DNA of 48,110 nucleotides from the NCBI GenBank assembly GCA_003670675.1, contig QWQY01000002.1:1-48110 (forward strand), written 5' to 3'. Shown one piece after another: positions 39,937-48,110 of this stretch; within the stretch, counting starts at the first letter, position 1, and every line of letters starts with the position of its first letter. The notes beneath the pieces are model-generated. The model was not told the DNA's origin. It saw only the letters and a list, made by a program, of their open reading frames with translations, and did not search any database. This DNA is from Chloroflexota bacterium. Lineage in GTDB: Bacteria; Chloroflexota; Chloroflexia; Chloroflexales; Roseiflexaceae. A program made the translations under genes and the position numbers.

Positions 39937-41571
39937 ATGCCTAAGCAACTTTATTTCAACGAAGAGGCTCGTCGCGCCCTCAAGCGTGGTGTAGATGCCG
40001 TCGCTGACGCCGTCAAGACCACCTTGGGACCTCGCGGCCGCAACGTCGCCATCGACAAGAAGTTCGGCGCTCCGACCGTCACCCACGACGGTGTCACGGT
40101 CGCCAAGGAAATCGAACTCAAAGACCCATTCGAAAACATGGGCGCTCGCTTGTTGGTCGAAGTCGCCACCAAGACCAATGACATCGCCGGCGACGGTACC
40201 ACCACCGCAACCGTCCTTGCACAGGCCATCGTTACCGAAGGCCTCAAGATGGTCGCTGCTGGCGCCAACCCGATGATGATCCGCCGCGGTCTCGACCGTG
40301 GTGCCGAAGCCCTCATCGCCAAGCTGCGCGAGATGGCAACCCCCATCCGCGATCGCGCCGACATCGCCCACGTGGCATCCATCTCGGCCGCTGACCGCGA
40401 AATCGGCGAAATCATCGCCGAAGTGATGGAAAAAGTCGGCAAAGATGGCGTCATCACCGTCGAAGAGTCCAAGGGTATCGCCTTCGAAAAGGAATACACC
40501 GAGGGCATGCAGTTCGACCGTGGCTACATCTCGGCCTACTTCGTCACCAACTCCGAGCGCATGGAAGCCGAGCTCGAGAGCCCATACATCCTCATCACCG
40601 ACAAGAAGATCAGCGCCATCCAAGAGATCTTGCCGGTCCTCGAGAAGGCTCTCACCGTCACCAAGAACTTGGTCATCATCTCCGAAGACATCGACGGCGA
40701 AGCCTTGGCAACCCTGGTTGTCAACAAGCTCCGCGGTACCGTCAACGTCCTGGGTGTCAAGGCTCCTGGCTTCGGCGATCGCCGTAAGGCCATGCTTCAA
40801 GACATCGCCATCCTCACCGGTGGTACGTTGATCTCCGAAGAAGTCGGCCGCAAGCTCGACTCCGCCACCATCGAAGACCTTGGTCGTGCCCGCCGTGTCG
40901 TTTCCGACAAGGACAACACCACCATCATCGAAGGTAACGGCAACGAGAAGGCCATCAAGGCCCGTATCGAGCAGATCCGCACCCAGATCGACTCCACCAC
41001 CAGCGACTTCGACCGCGAAAAGCTGCAGGAGCGCTTGGCCAAGCTCGCCGGCGGCGTCGCAGTCCTCAAGGTCGGTGGTTCGACCGAGCCCGAGCTCAAA
41101 GAAAAGAAGCACCGCGTCGAAGACGCCTTGTCGACCGCTCGCGCAGCAGTCGAAGAAGGTATCGTCCCTGGCGGTGGTGTAGCCCTGATCAATGCCATCT
41201 CGGCCCTCGACAACGTCAAAGTTGCCCACGAAGACGAGACCTATGGCATCCGCATCCTGCGCCGTGCGCTCGAAGAGCCAATGCGCATCTTGGCCCGCAA
41301 TGCCGGTGAAGAAGGCTCCGTCATCATCGACGCAGTCCGCCGCATCCAGGCCGAGAAGAAGAACACCAACCTGGGCTACAACGTGATGAACGGCGAGTTC
41401 ATCGACCTCGTCAAAGAAGGCATCATCGACCCGGTCAAGGTCACCCGCAGTGCTGTTCAGAACGCAATCTCGATTGCCGCTCTGATCCTCACCACCGAGG
41501 CCCTGATCGCCGATCTGCCCGAAGACAAGGCAGCTCCTATGCCACAAGGCGGCGGCGGCATGGACTTCTAG
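39937..41571 (+). CDS. groEL: Chaperonin GroEL
   Basis: 544 aa; [48 protein letters not shown], Gly/Met C-terminus QGGGGMDF. Confidence 0.98.
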   Translation: MPKQLYFNEEARRALKRGVDAVADAVKTTLGPRGRNVAIDKKFGAPTVTHDGVTVAKEIELKDPFENMGARLLVEVATKTNDIAGDGTTTATVLAQAIVTEGLKMVAAGANPMMIRRGLDRGAEALIAKLREMATPIRDRADIAHVASISAADREIGEIIAEVMEKVGKDGVITVEESKGIAFEKEYTEGMQFDRGYISAYFVTNSERMEAELESPYILITDKKISAIQEILPVLEKALTVTKNLVIISEDIDGEALATLVVNKLRGTVNVLGVKAPGFGDRRKAMLQDIAILTGGTLISEEVGRKLDSATIEDLGRARRVVSDKDNTTIIEGNGNEKAIKARIEQIRTQIDSTTSDFDREKLQERLAKLAGGVAVLKVGGSTEPELKEKKHRVEDALSTARAAVEEGIVPGGGVALINAISALDNVKVAHEDETYGIRILRRALEEPMRILARNAGEEGSVIIDAVRRIQAEKKNTNLGYNVMNGEFIDLVKEGIIDPVKVTRSAVQNAISIAALILTTEALIADLPEDKAAPMPQGGGGMDF

Positions 41572-41591
41572 TCCATCCCTCTCCCCACAAA

Positions 41592-41624
41592 CGCGGGTCG
41601 GTGCAATGCACCGACCCGCGTTTT
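41592..41624 (+). terminator. Rho-independent terminator after groEL
   Basis: cgcgggtcggtgca-a-tgcaccgacccgcg followed by tttt. Confidence 0.85.
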
Positions 41625-41647
41625 CACGTGTCGCATACCGATACGCT

Positions 41648-43507
41648 ATGATAGCGGTGACACGATTCCCATCTGCAGAGGTCACCATTCCATCCGCACA
41701 CATCCGTCCATGGCTGGTTTTTTGGCTTTGCTGTGCCTTTTATATCCTCACTGCCAGCGGCCACACCTACGCCCCCGATGAAGAAACCATGATTGCCGTC
41801 AGCGACGCAATCGTGCACACCCAATCCGTCGCCCTGCGTCACGCCGATGGGCAGCCGTGGTCTGCCCTGCGCGACGGGATCAACTACGGTCGCTATGCCT
41901 CGTACGGTATTCTCCCGTCCCTCCTCATCGTTCCCATCAGTGTCGTGGTCGCGCTTATCAGCACCCCTGGCACACTTGCTGCCACTGACGCGGTGCGTCT
42001 GCTGGCTAGTTTTGTCAATGCACCCATCACCGCCGCCACGATTGCCTGCCTCGCGGTGCTCCTCAACCGAACCACGCTACCCCGTTCGGGGCGCATCTGG
42101 ACCCTCGTGTGCGCGGCTGCCGGCGCATGCCTCTGGCCATACGCACGGTCGTTTTTTTCCGAGCCCCTCACCATGCTCCTCATCACCGCCAGCCTCGCCA
42201 GTGCGACACGCCGACCCGTTACTACCGGCAGCGTGTTCCTGGCGGTGCTCTGTGCGGGCTTGATCCTACCTACCCGCATCGCTGCCGTCGTGGCCATCCC
42301 CATCCTGGCTACCGCCGCCGACTGGACCGCCCCGTTGCGCCGGAGGACCGTACTGGCTGCCTGCGCCGGCGTCATCCCCGGCATCGCCCTGTGGGGCACC
42401 TACAATGTCCTGCGCTACGGCACCTTCTTTGCGACCGGCTACGGCACCGAATCGACCGCCTTCGACACGCCGTTTCTGACCGGTTTGACCGGTCTGCTCG
42501 CATCCGGCGGCAGTGGACTCATCTGGTATGCGCCATTCGTCATCTGGATCCCCGTCGGTGCGCGCTATTGGTGGCACCATGACCGCCGCTTGTTGTCGAG
42601 CGCCCTGGGCCTCGTCCTGACGCATCTGCTCCTGTATGCTTCGTGGAGCGCATGGGACGGCGGCGGGGTGTGGGGGCCACGCTTCCTCGTACCCATCATT
42701 CCTGCTGCGCTCCTCGTCGCCGCTGGCGTCTGGGCGACGCAATCGCGCATCGTTCGGTCCGCCGCCCAACTCACCGTCGTGCTGGGTATCGGCATCACCT
42801 TCCTCGGCGCCGCGGTGAATTTTTCGATTGATTCGAACCTGCCTGTCCCGCGCGAGATCCCCCCCATCGCCCACGCCCGTATCCTCTGGGATCGCCTGCG
42901 TAGCAGCACCGTATCAGCCCAGACCTGCCGCATCGAGACGAACTGGCACCCCAGCGAAGCCGTCGATGGGCACCTCTGGCAGCGGAGCAATGGCGCCAGT
43001 ACATTCAGCTGTCGCCTCGAACCGCTCAGCATCCTGCGCCTGCACCTCGACGATCGCCGCCCCGAACAAGCCGCTGCGTCAGCAATGCTCTTGCAGGTAG
43101 GGGACGATGCCCAGTACCCTATCCCCGCGGGCACCTTCCGACGCATCCATCTGCTCAGTCGTGCCGGTATGCAACACTACACGCTCCGTAGCACACCCTG
43201 GAACGCCCGCGCCCTCGGTCTGAGCGACCGCGACGACGACCTCGGACCGACGCTCCTCGACATTCGTTCTACCCCCGCCCTGGCGCGCATCAGCGACGCC
43301 AGTACTGCCCCCATGCCCACCCAACCCATCCGGCGCTGGGCATGGTACTACGAACCCACCAACCGCCATCCGGGCGACTGGTGGGTCTGGTATCTGCCGC
43401 ACACGGCACTTGCTGACTGGTCTGCACTGTTGATTGCCGGCTGGCTGGCCTGCGTGAGCATCTGTCTTGGTGCTGCGACGCAGGTATGGCGCCGTACGAA
43501 CAACTAA
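41648..43507 (+). CDS. Multi-pass membrane protein, possible glycosyltransferase
   Basis: ORF 41606..43507; start assigned near MIAVTRFPSAEV; PWLVFWLCCAFYILTASGHTYAPDEETMIAVSDAIV and many TM segments. Confidence 0.6.
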   Translation: MIAVTRFPSAEVTIPSAHIRPWLVFWLCCAFYILTASGHTYAPDEETMIAVSDAIVHTQSVALRHADGQPWSALRDGINYGRYASYGILPSLLIVPISVVVALISTPGTLAATDAVRLLASFVNAPITAATIACLAVLLNRTTLPRSGRIWTLVCAAAGACLWPYARSFFSEPLTMLLITASLASATRRPVTTGSVFLAVLCAGLILPTRIAAVVAIPILATAADWTAPLRRRTVLAACAGVIPGIALWGTYNVLRYGTFFATGYGTESTAFDTPFLTGLTGLLASGGSGLIWYAPFVIWIPVGARYWWHHDRRLLSSALGLVLTHLLLYASWSAWDGGGVWGPRFLVPIIPAALLVAAGVWATQSRIVRSAAQLTVVLGIGITFLGAAVNFSIDSNLPVPREIPPIAHARILWDRLRSSTVSAQTCRIETNWHPSEAVDGHLWQRSNGASTFSCRLEPLSILRLHLDDRRPEQAAASAMLLQVGDDAQYPIPAGTFRRIHLLSRAGMQHYTLRSTPWNARALGLSDRDDDLGPTLLDIRSTPALARISDASTAPMPTQPIRRWAWYYEPTNRHPGDWWVWYLPHTALADWSALLIAGWLACVSICLGAATQVWRRTNN

Positions 43508-44682
43508 CGCTCGAGCGGCACCACCAGTGGGCTGGGCTTTTTGGTGCGGCCTGCACCCATCACGGGGCCCATCTGCAACAGTCGTTCGACTTCGCGACCT
43601 ACCGCCACTGCTGCATCGGGGTAGCCGATGCGCCGGGCGGCATCCGACATCGACGCGCGCAAGGCCGGGCTGGCCAACAAAATATGAGAATAATCGACGA
43701 AGTTGCGCGCGTTTTCGGCCCACAAACCGGCGTCGTGTGCAATCACATATGTCCGATTGCCGCCTTCTTGGCCCGGCGCCTCTCCATAAAAGACCATCGG
43801 TTTGCCTGCCGCCATACACTCGCTGACCGTCAAGCCTCCTGCCTTCGAGGCGACAATATCGGTCGCGTGCACCAAATCGACCAACGGCACAAAATCATAG
43901 ACATGCGTCGGGTTGCGCCACGTCTGCGCCCGCAACGCTGCCGCCAAATCTTGATTGCGACCGGCCACAATGGCAATTTGGCACGGCAATGTGTGTGCAT
44001 CGACCGCCTGCGCCATCTCGAGCACCGGCCCGACCCCTGCGCCACCACTCAACAACAACAGGGTAGGCAACTCGGGGTCCCAGCCGAGGTCACGGCGAAG
44101 CTCTGCCTTTGGCGCCCGCATGGCACGATAGCCAGCATCAATGGGCAACCCAGTGTGGACGATTTTTTGCGCTTCGATCCCACATTTGCGTGCCTTTTCG
44201 CGCACCAGCGCCGTCGGCACTGCCACGCAATCGTCGACCCGATTAAACCAGGCACGGTGCACGTTGCCCAGATCACAGACAACGGTTATCAACCGCGGTC
44301 GCTGGGCCGGCTTGAGGATATGCGAAATAATCCGCGTAAACAATGGGTAGACGCTGACCACCACATCAGGCTGGTATTCGGCCAGGATCGCCTCGAGCGA
44401 GTTACGCACCGCCGACGACAAGGTAAACTCGAGGAACATATCGAGACCCGGTACATCGGTCATGGCATGCGCAAAGTCATAGTGTTCAGGCGCGTCACGG
44501 ACCATCTCGAGATAAAACTTCTCGGCCTGGGCCAGCGTCGTCGACGCAAGCGGATGATGCGCCGGGTTGACCACCCGCGTCTCGCACAGATGGCTGACCT
44601 CACGCTCAATCGCTGCGGCCGCACTGCGGTGCCCACTGCCCGCATCCGTTGTCAAAATCAGAATTCGTTTGGGTGATTGCAT
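43504..44682 (-). CDS. MGDG synthase-like glycosyltransferase (GT28-type)
   Basis: RILILTTDAGSGHRSAAAAIEREV N-terminus; VASKAGGLTVSECMAAGKPMVFYGEAPGQEGGN donor-site motif. Confidence 0.85.
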   Translation of the reverse strand: MQSPKRILILTTDAGSGHRSAAAAIEREVSHLCETRVVNPAHHPLASTTLAQAEKFYLEMVRDAPEHYDFAHAMTDVPGLDMFLEFTLSSAVRNSLEAILAEYQPDVVVSVYPLFTRIISHILKPAQRPRLITVVCDLGNVHRAWFNRVDDCVAVPTALVREKARKCGIEAQKIVHTGLPIDAGYRAMRAPKAELRRDLGWDPELPTLLLLSGGAGVGPVLEMAQAVDAHTLPCQIAIVAGRNQDLAAALRAQTWRNPTHVYDFVPLVDLVHATDIVASKAGGLTVSECMAAGKPMVFYGEAPGQEGGNRTYVIAHDAGLWAENARNFVDYSHILLASPALRASMSDAARRIGYPDAAVAVGREVERLLQMGPVMGAGRTKKPSPLVVPLER

Positions 44683-44932
44683 GGGGTGTCTTTCTCTTGC
44701 GAAATCGCCAGAAAGGCAACGATGCACGATAGCGCAGGCCTCGACGCCCACGTATGACGTACTATAGCGCAGTCACCTTAAGTACAGATGATTTTCGTAT
44801 GTGCTCCACGTTATGTAGCAGGGCAAAACCGCCTCCGGCGGCCCGCGCGGCCACGCCCCGCGTCACCGACACGTCCGGGATGTCATGTTTTTTCAGTTAC
44901 ACTAGACAGACCCGCACCAACAAAAGGCCGTT

Positions 44933-46129
44933 ATGCTGACACCCAAATTGTTCCGCCGCGAAATCATCCTCCATGCGAAAAACGCCGTCAAAATCACCCC
45001 GCTCTGCCCACATGCGCCACCGAGCGACATGTGCGGCGGGTGCACCTTCCAAGATATCATCTACCCCGACCAAATCGCAGCCAAAACCCAGGCCCTCATT
45101 GCCCTCTGGGCTGACACCCTGACCAGTAGCATCCCCACCCCAACCGTCGTGGCATCCCCCGACCCGTTGCACTACCGCACCCGCATGGATTTCATCGCCA
45201 GCAAAGGGCGCTTCGGACTACGCCGCGGCGGCAAGTTCAACTACATCATTGACCTGACGACCTGCCATCTCATACCCACCGACGCCTTTGCCATTGCGCA
45301 CGCCATCTGGCAACAACTCATCGCCGCCGGCGTCCCCGATTACAATCTGCGGAGCCACGAAGGCATCTTGCGCTATATCGTCGTTCGTCGCAGCCCCGAT
45401 GACCGCTACATGCTGGCCTTCATCACCTCTGCACCCGACGACAACGCCGAGGTAGCCATCGCATCCGTCGCCCAGGCAGCCCTGGCCAATCCGGCCATCG
45501 TCGGCATCCATTGGTTGCGCAACGACTCACCTGCCGATGTCTCGTTTGGGACCCCCTACAAACACTGGGGCTCACCGCTGTTGCCCATGCGCATCGGTGC
45601 AAACACCTTACACATTGGCCCCAATACATTCTTCCAAAACAACGTCTATTTACTCGATGACATGCTCGCCCACATCGGTGCTGCCGTGCCGGCCGGCCAA
45701 CACGTCGCTGACCTATATGGTGGCGTCGGCACTATCGCCCTCCATCTCGCCGCAACCGCCCAGTCTGTCCACTGTGTCGAATCATTCGCCGAGAGTATCG
45801 ACCTCTGCCAAGCAAATATCCAAACCAACCACCACACCAATGTCACTGCCGAAGTCGCCGATGTGGCTGAATTCTTAAGAAATACCAACCGCACATTTGA
45901 TACAATGGTCGTAGACCCACCGAGGGTCGGTTTGGGTGCTCCCGTCTGTAAAGAAATTCTCCGTCACCGGCCGCAACGTGTCGTCTATGTGTCGTGCAAT
46001 CCGTTGTCCCAAATCGAGGATGCCAAACTCCTCGCCGAGGGCTACGAGCTGACCTCACTGATCGGCTACGACATGTTCCCGCAGACACCGCACTTCGAGA
46101 CGCTGGCGATTTTCGACCGCCGTTCCTGA
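44933..46129 (+). CDS. TrmA/RlmD-type RNA (uracil-5-)-methyltransferase
   Basis: MCGGCTFQDI Fe-S-type cysteines; FFQNN, ADLYGGVGTIALHLA, DTMVVDPPRVGL, VVYVSCNPLSQIEDAKLL. Confidence 0.92.
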   Translation: MLTPKLFRREIILHAKNAVKITPLCPHAPPSDMCGGCTFQDIIYPDQIAAKTQALIALWADTLTSSIPTPTVVASPDPLHYRTRMDFIASKGRFGLRRGGKFNYIIDLTTCHLIPTDAFAIAHAIWQQLIAAGVPDYNLRSHEGILRYIVVRRSPDDRYMLAFITSAPDDNAEVAIASVAQAALANPAIVGIHWLRNDSPADVSFGTPYKHWGSPLLPMRIGANTLHIGPNTFFQNNVYLLDDMLAHIGAAVPAGQHVADLYGGVGTIALHLAATAQSVHCVESFAESIDLCQANIQTNHHTNVTAEVADVAEFLRNTNRTFDTMVVDPPRVGLGAPVCKEILRHRPQRVVYVSCNPLSQIEDAKLLAEGYELTSLIGYDMFPQTPHFETLAIFDRRS

Positions 46130-46148
46130 GACATCGAGGCATCCTGGC

Positions 46149-47717
46149 ATGACCAGCCGTTCCGACATCCTCTGCCCGAGTTGCCGACGCATCAATCCGC
46201 GTCGTGCCGACACGTGCCGTTTTTGTGGGCATGCCCTTTCGTTCGTCGACGGTGCGGTGCGCTACTCGCTGACACGCCTCATCAAGACCGGCGGCCAAGC
46301 GGTCATCTTCGAAGCCATCGACGACAGCACGCATCGCACTTATGCAATCAAAGAAATCATGCTGCCGCTCGATCCCGAACGCACGGTCGAGGCATTCCAA
46401 CGCTGTGCCATCGAAGCACGACTGCTCGCGACCCTGGCCCACCCGGGGATTCCGCGCTTTTATAGCTGTATCATCGACAATGGTCGCGTCTACATCGTCA
46501 TGGACTACGTGCGTGGCACCGATCTCGAAGACATCCTGCGTCAACGCGGCATGCTCGACGAATCGACCGTGTTGGGCATCGCCAATCAGGTCTGCGATAT
46601 CCTGCACTATCTGCACAATCAGGCCAACCCGGTCATCTTCCGCGACGTCAAACCGTCCAACATCATGTACGACACGGACGGCACGGTCACGATGATCGAC
46701 TTCGGCATCGCCCGCTTCACCAACAGCCAGCGCGGCAACATCATGGGGACGCCCGGCTATGCCCCACCCGAGCAGTATCGCGGCGATATTTCGCCATCTG
46801 CCGATATCTATGCCCTCGGCGCCACCATGCACCACCTGCTCAGCGGGCGCGACCCGCGTGGCCACAAGCCGTTTACCTATACCCCCATCCGCGAGCTGGT
46901 GCCTGGGGTATCTGCCAATACCGCAGCCATTCTTTCGACCGCGCTCCAGCTAGACCCCACCGACCGGTTCACCAGCATTCTCGAGATGCGCGACTCGATA
47001 CGCACGGTCTTGCGCGGCGACGAGACGGTCCAGTTCGCCATTCTCGGCGCGACATCGCCCATCCCCACCGTCGCATCTACCCCGCACACATTCCCCAACA
47101 CCCCCATTGCTCCGATGTCGGCGCCGTTGTTTTTGCCTACCGAGCCCGAGTACCTCGCCTCGGCGACAGCACCTGTCGTCGCTGCCCCAGCAACGCTCCT
47201 CACCGACGACATCAGCGCCGCCTACATCACGACCGTCATCACCGACCCCGATGACAATTCCATCCAGACGCACGAGCTCGATCTCGCCTTTGCCCAACAC
47301 ATCGAAGCAGCCGCAGCCGATATCGACCGCAGTAGCGAACGCTCGGTCACGATGGAACATGCTGCCATCGTCATCGCCCCGCAGACCCGCTGGCGCGTCT
47401 TTGCCTTTGTGGTAGCCGTCATCCTCTGTGTCGCGATGTTGGTCCTCAGCAACGGCGGCACCGATTGGCAACCCTGGCAGGCCGACGGCCAGACCATCAG
47501 CGTGCTCCTCGAGGTCGATGTCCCCGCTGATGTCACGCTCGATGCGTCGTTCCAGAACGCCCTGAGTGCACACCTCACCGACACCTACGGTGCCGAGTGG
47601 ACCCAATTGGGCACGCCGAGCTTCCTCGGCGCCCCCCCAGAACACGTCGCCACCAACACCGACGGCAGTAGTCGCTACCGCGGCCGCATTACCGTCACCC
47701 TCACCCGCTCACCATAA
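46149..47717 (+). CDS. Ser/Thr protein kinase with N-terminal zinc ribbon and C-terminal TM segment
   Basis: CPSCRRINPRRADTCRFCGHAL; kinase motifs YAIKEI, FRDVKPSNIMYD, MIDFGIARF, GTPGYAPPEQY; TM WRVFAFVVAVILCVAMLVLSN. Confidence 0.92.
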   Translation: MTSRSDILCPSCRRINPRRADTCRFCGHALSFVDGAVRYSLTRLIKTGGQAVIFEAIDDSTHRTYAIKEIMLPLDPERTVEAFQRCAIEARLLATLAHPGIPRFYSCIIDNGRVYIVMDYVRGTDLEDILRQRGMLDESTVLGIANQVCDILHYLHNQANPVIFRDVKPSNIMYDTDGTVTMIDFGIARFTNSQRGNIMGTPGYAPPEQYRGDISPSADIYALGATMHHLLSGRDPRGHKPFTYTPIRELVPGVSANTAAILSTALQLDPTDRFTSILEMRDSIRTVLRGDETVQFAILGATSPIPTVASTPHTFPNTPIAPMSAPLFLPTEPEYLASATAPVVAAPATLLTDDISAAYITTVITDPDDNSIQTHELDLAFAQHIEAAAADIDRSSERSVTMEHAAIVIAPQTRWRVFAFVVAVILCVAMLVLSNGGTDWQPWQADGQTISVLLEVDVPADVTLDASFQNALSAHLTDTYGAEWTQLGTPSFLGAPPEHVATNTDGSSRYRGRITVTLTRSP

Positions 47718-48110
47718 GCGGAGCTGACTGCGGCTCCCTGCGTGCGGCACGACCACCGTCTGATCGATCAGCCACGGCATGCGGTCATGGTCTGTCAACT
47801 GGGCGTAGGCCGCGTCAGCAGCAGTGGTCAGCATGTAGACGCGCTGATCGGCACCTGCACCGACTACCAGTCCACGTACTCCATGGTCTATCCCGTACCA
47901 CACCCCTTTTTCGTAGCCCGCCACGAGCGGGACTGTCACCATCGTCGGCTGGTACCGATCCCAGACCCCTGCCGCATAACTCTCGTGTTTGGCCCACCCG
48001 CTTGGTGGATATGCACGCGTCTCGTTGCGGTTCCCCCACCGACACAGCGCGAGCACGCCGTTGTGCACCACCGGCAAAATCGGCTCACCGGACCAGTAGC
48101 GCGATTCGTA
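47709..48110 (-). CDS. Hypothetical protein, 5' end truncated by the window edge
   Basis: Frame of ORF 47709..48077 stays open to the window end (YESRYWSGEPILPVVHNGVLALCRWGNRNE...). Confidence 0.55.
   Translation of the reverse strand, partial: YESRYWSGEPILPVVHNGVLALCRWGNRNETRAYPPSGWAKHESYAAGVWDRYQPTMVTVPLVAGYEKGVWYGIDHGVRGLVVGAGADQRVYMLTTAADAAYAQLTDHDRMPWLIDQTVVVPHAGSRSQLRLW

Noticed and set aside
39907-41703. 598-aa minus-strand ORF
   Set aside because: Antisense shadow of groEL created by GC-rich codon bias; low-complexity Asp/Gly/Val-rich translation with no recognisable domain

Overview
The window is a gene-dense, GC-rich bacterial chromosome segment, most likely from Chloroflexota (inferred from gene content and the Thr/Pro-rich linkers of secreted proteins; not proven). 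About 40 protein genes, two tandem tRNA-Ala genes and several intrinsic terminators can be supported. Landmarks are gyrB, tRNA-Ala(CGC)/tRNA-Ala(GGC), tyrS, groES-groEL, a PucC/BCD-type MFS transporter, an alaX/methyltransferase/azlC/aminotransferase/azlD/DUF711 overlapping operon, a surface-glycan or lipid region (two acyltransferase-3/SGNH paralogs, one of them a pseudogene, then UDP-sulfoquinovose synthase and a sulfotransferase), an MGDG-synthase-like glycosyltransferase, a TrmA/RlmD-type RNA methyltransferase and a zinc-ribbon Ser/Thr kinase. The most notable signals are: (1) two tandem secreted RCC1-repeat proteins, each made of two 7-repeat halves, with a C-x9-C cysteine pair in every repeat except one (C-x10-C) across 28 repeats; (2) a groESL promoter flanked by two CIRCE-like 9-9-9 elements, just downstream of an 11-unit heptamer tandem repeat; (3) an acyltransferase/SGNH pseudogene with an in-frame amber codon plus a 1-nt frameshift next to an intact paralog; (4) an aminotransferase inserted between azlC and azlD with a DUF711 gene downstream; (5) several photosynthetic-membrane-type genes. 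No CRISPR array, transposase, phage module or recognisable defence system was seen. No clearly new system is demonstrated; the RCC1 pair and the azl operon are the best candidates.
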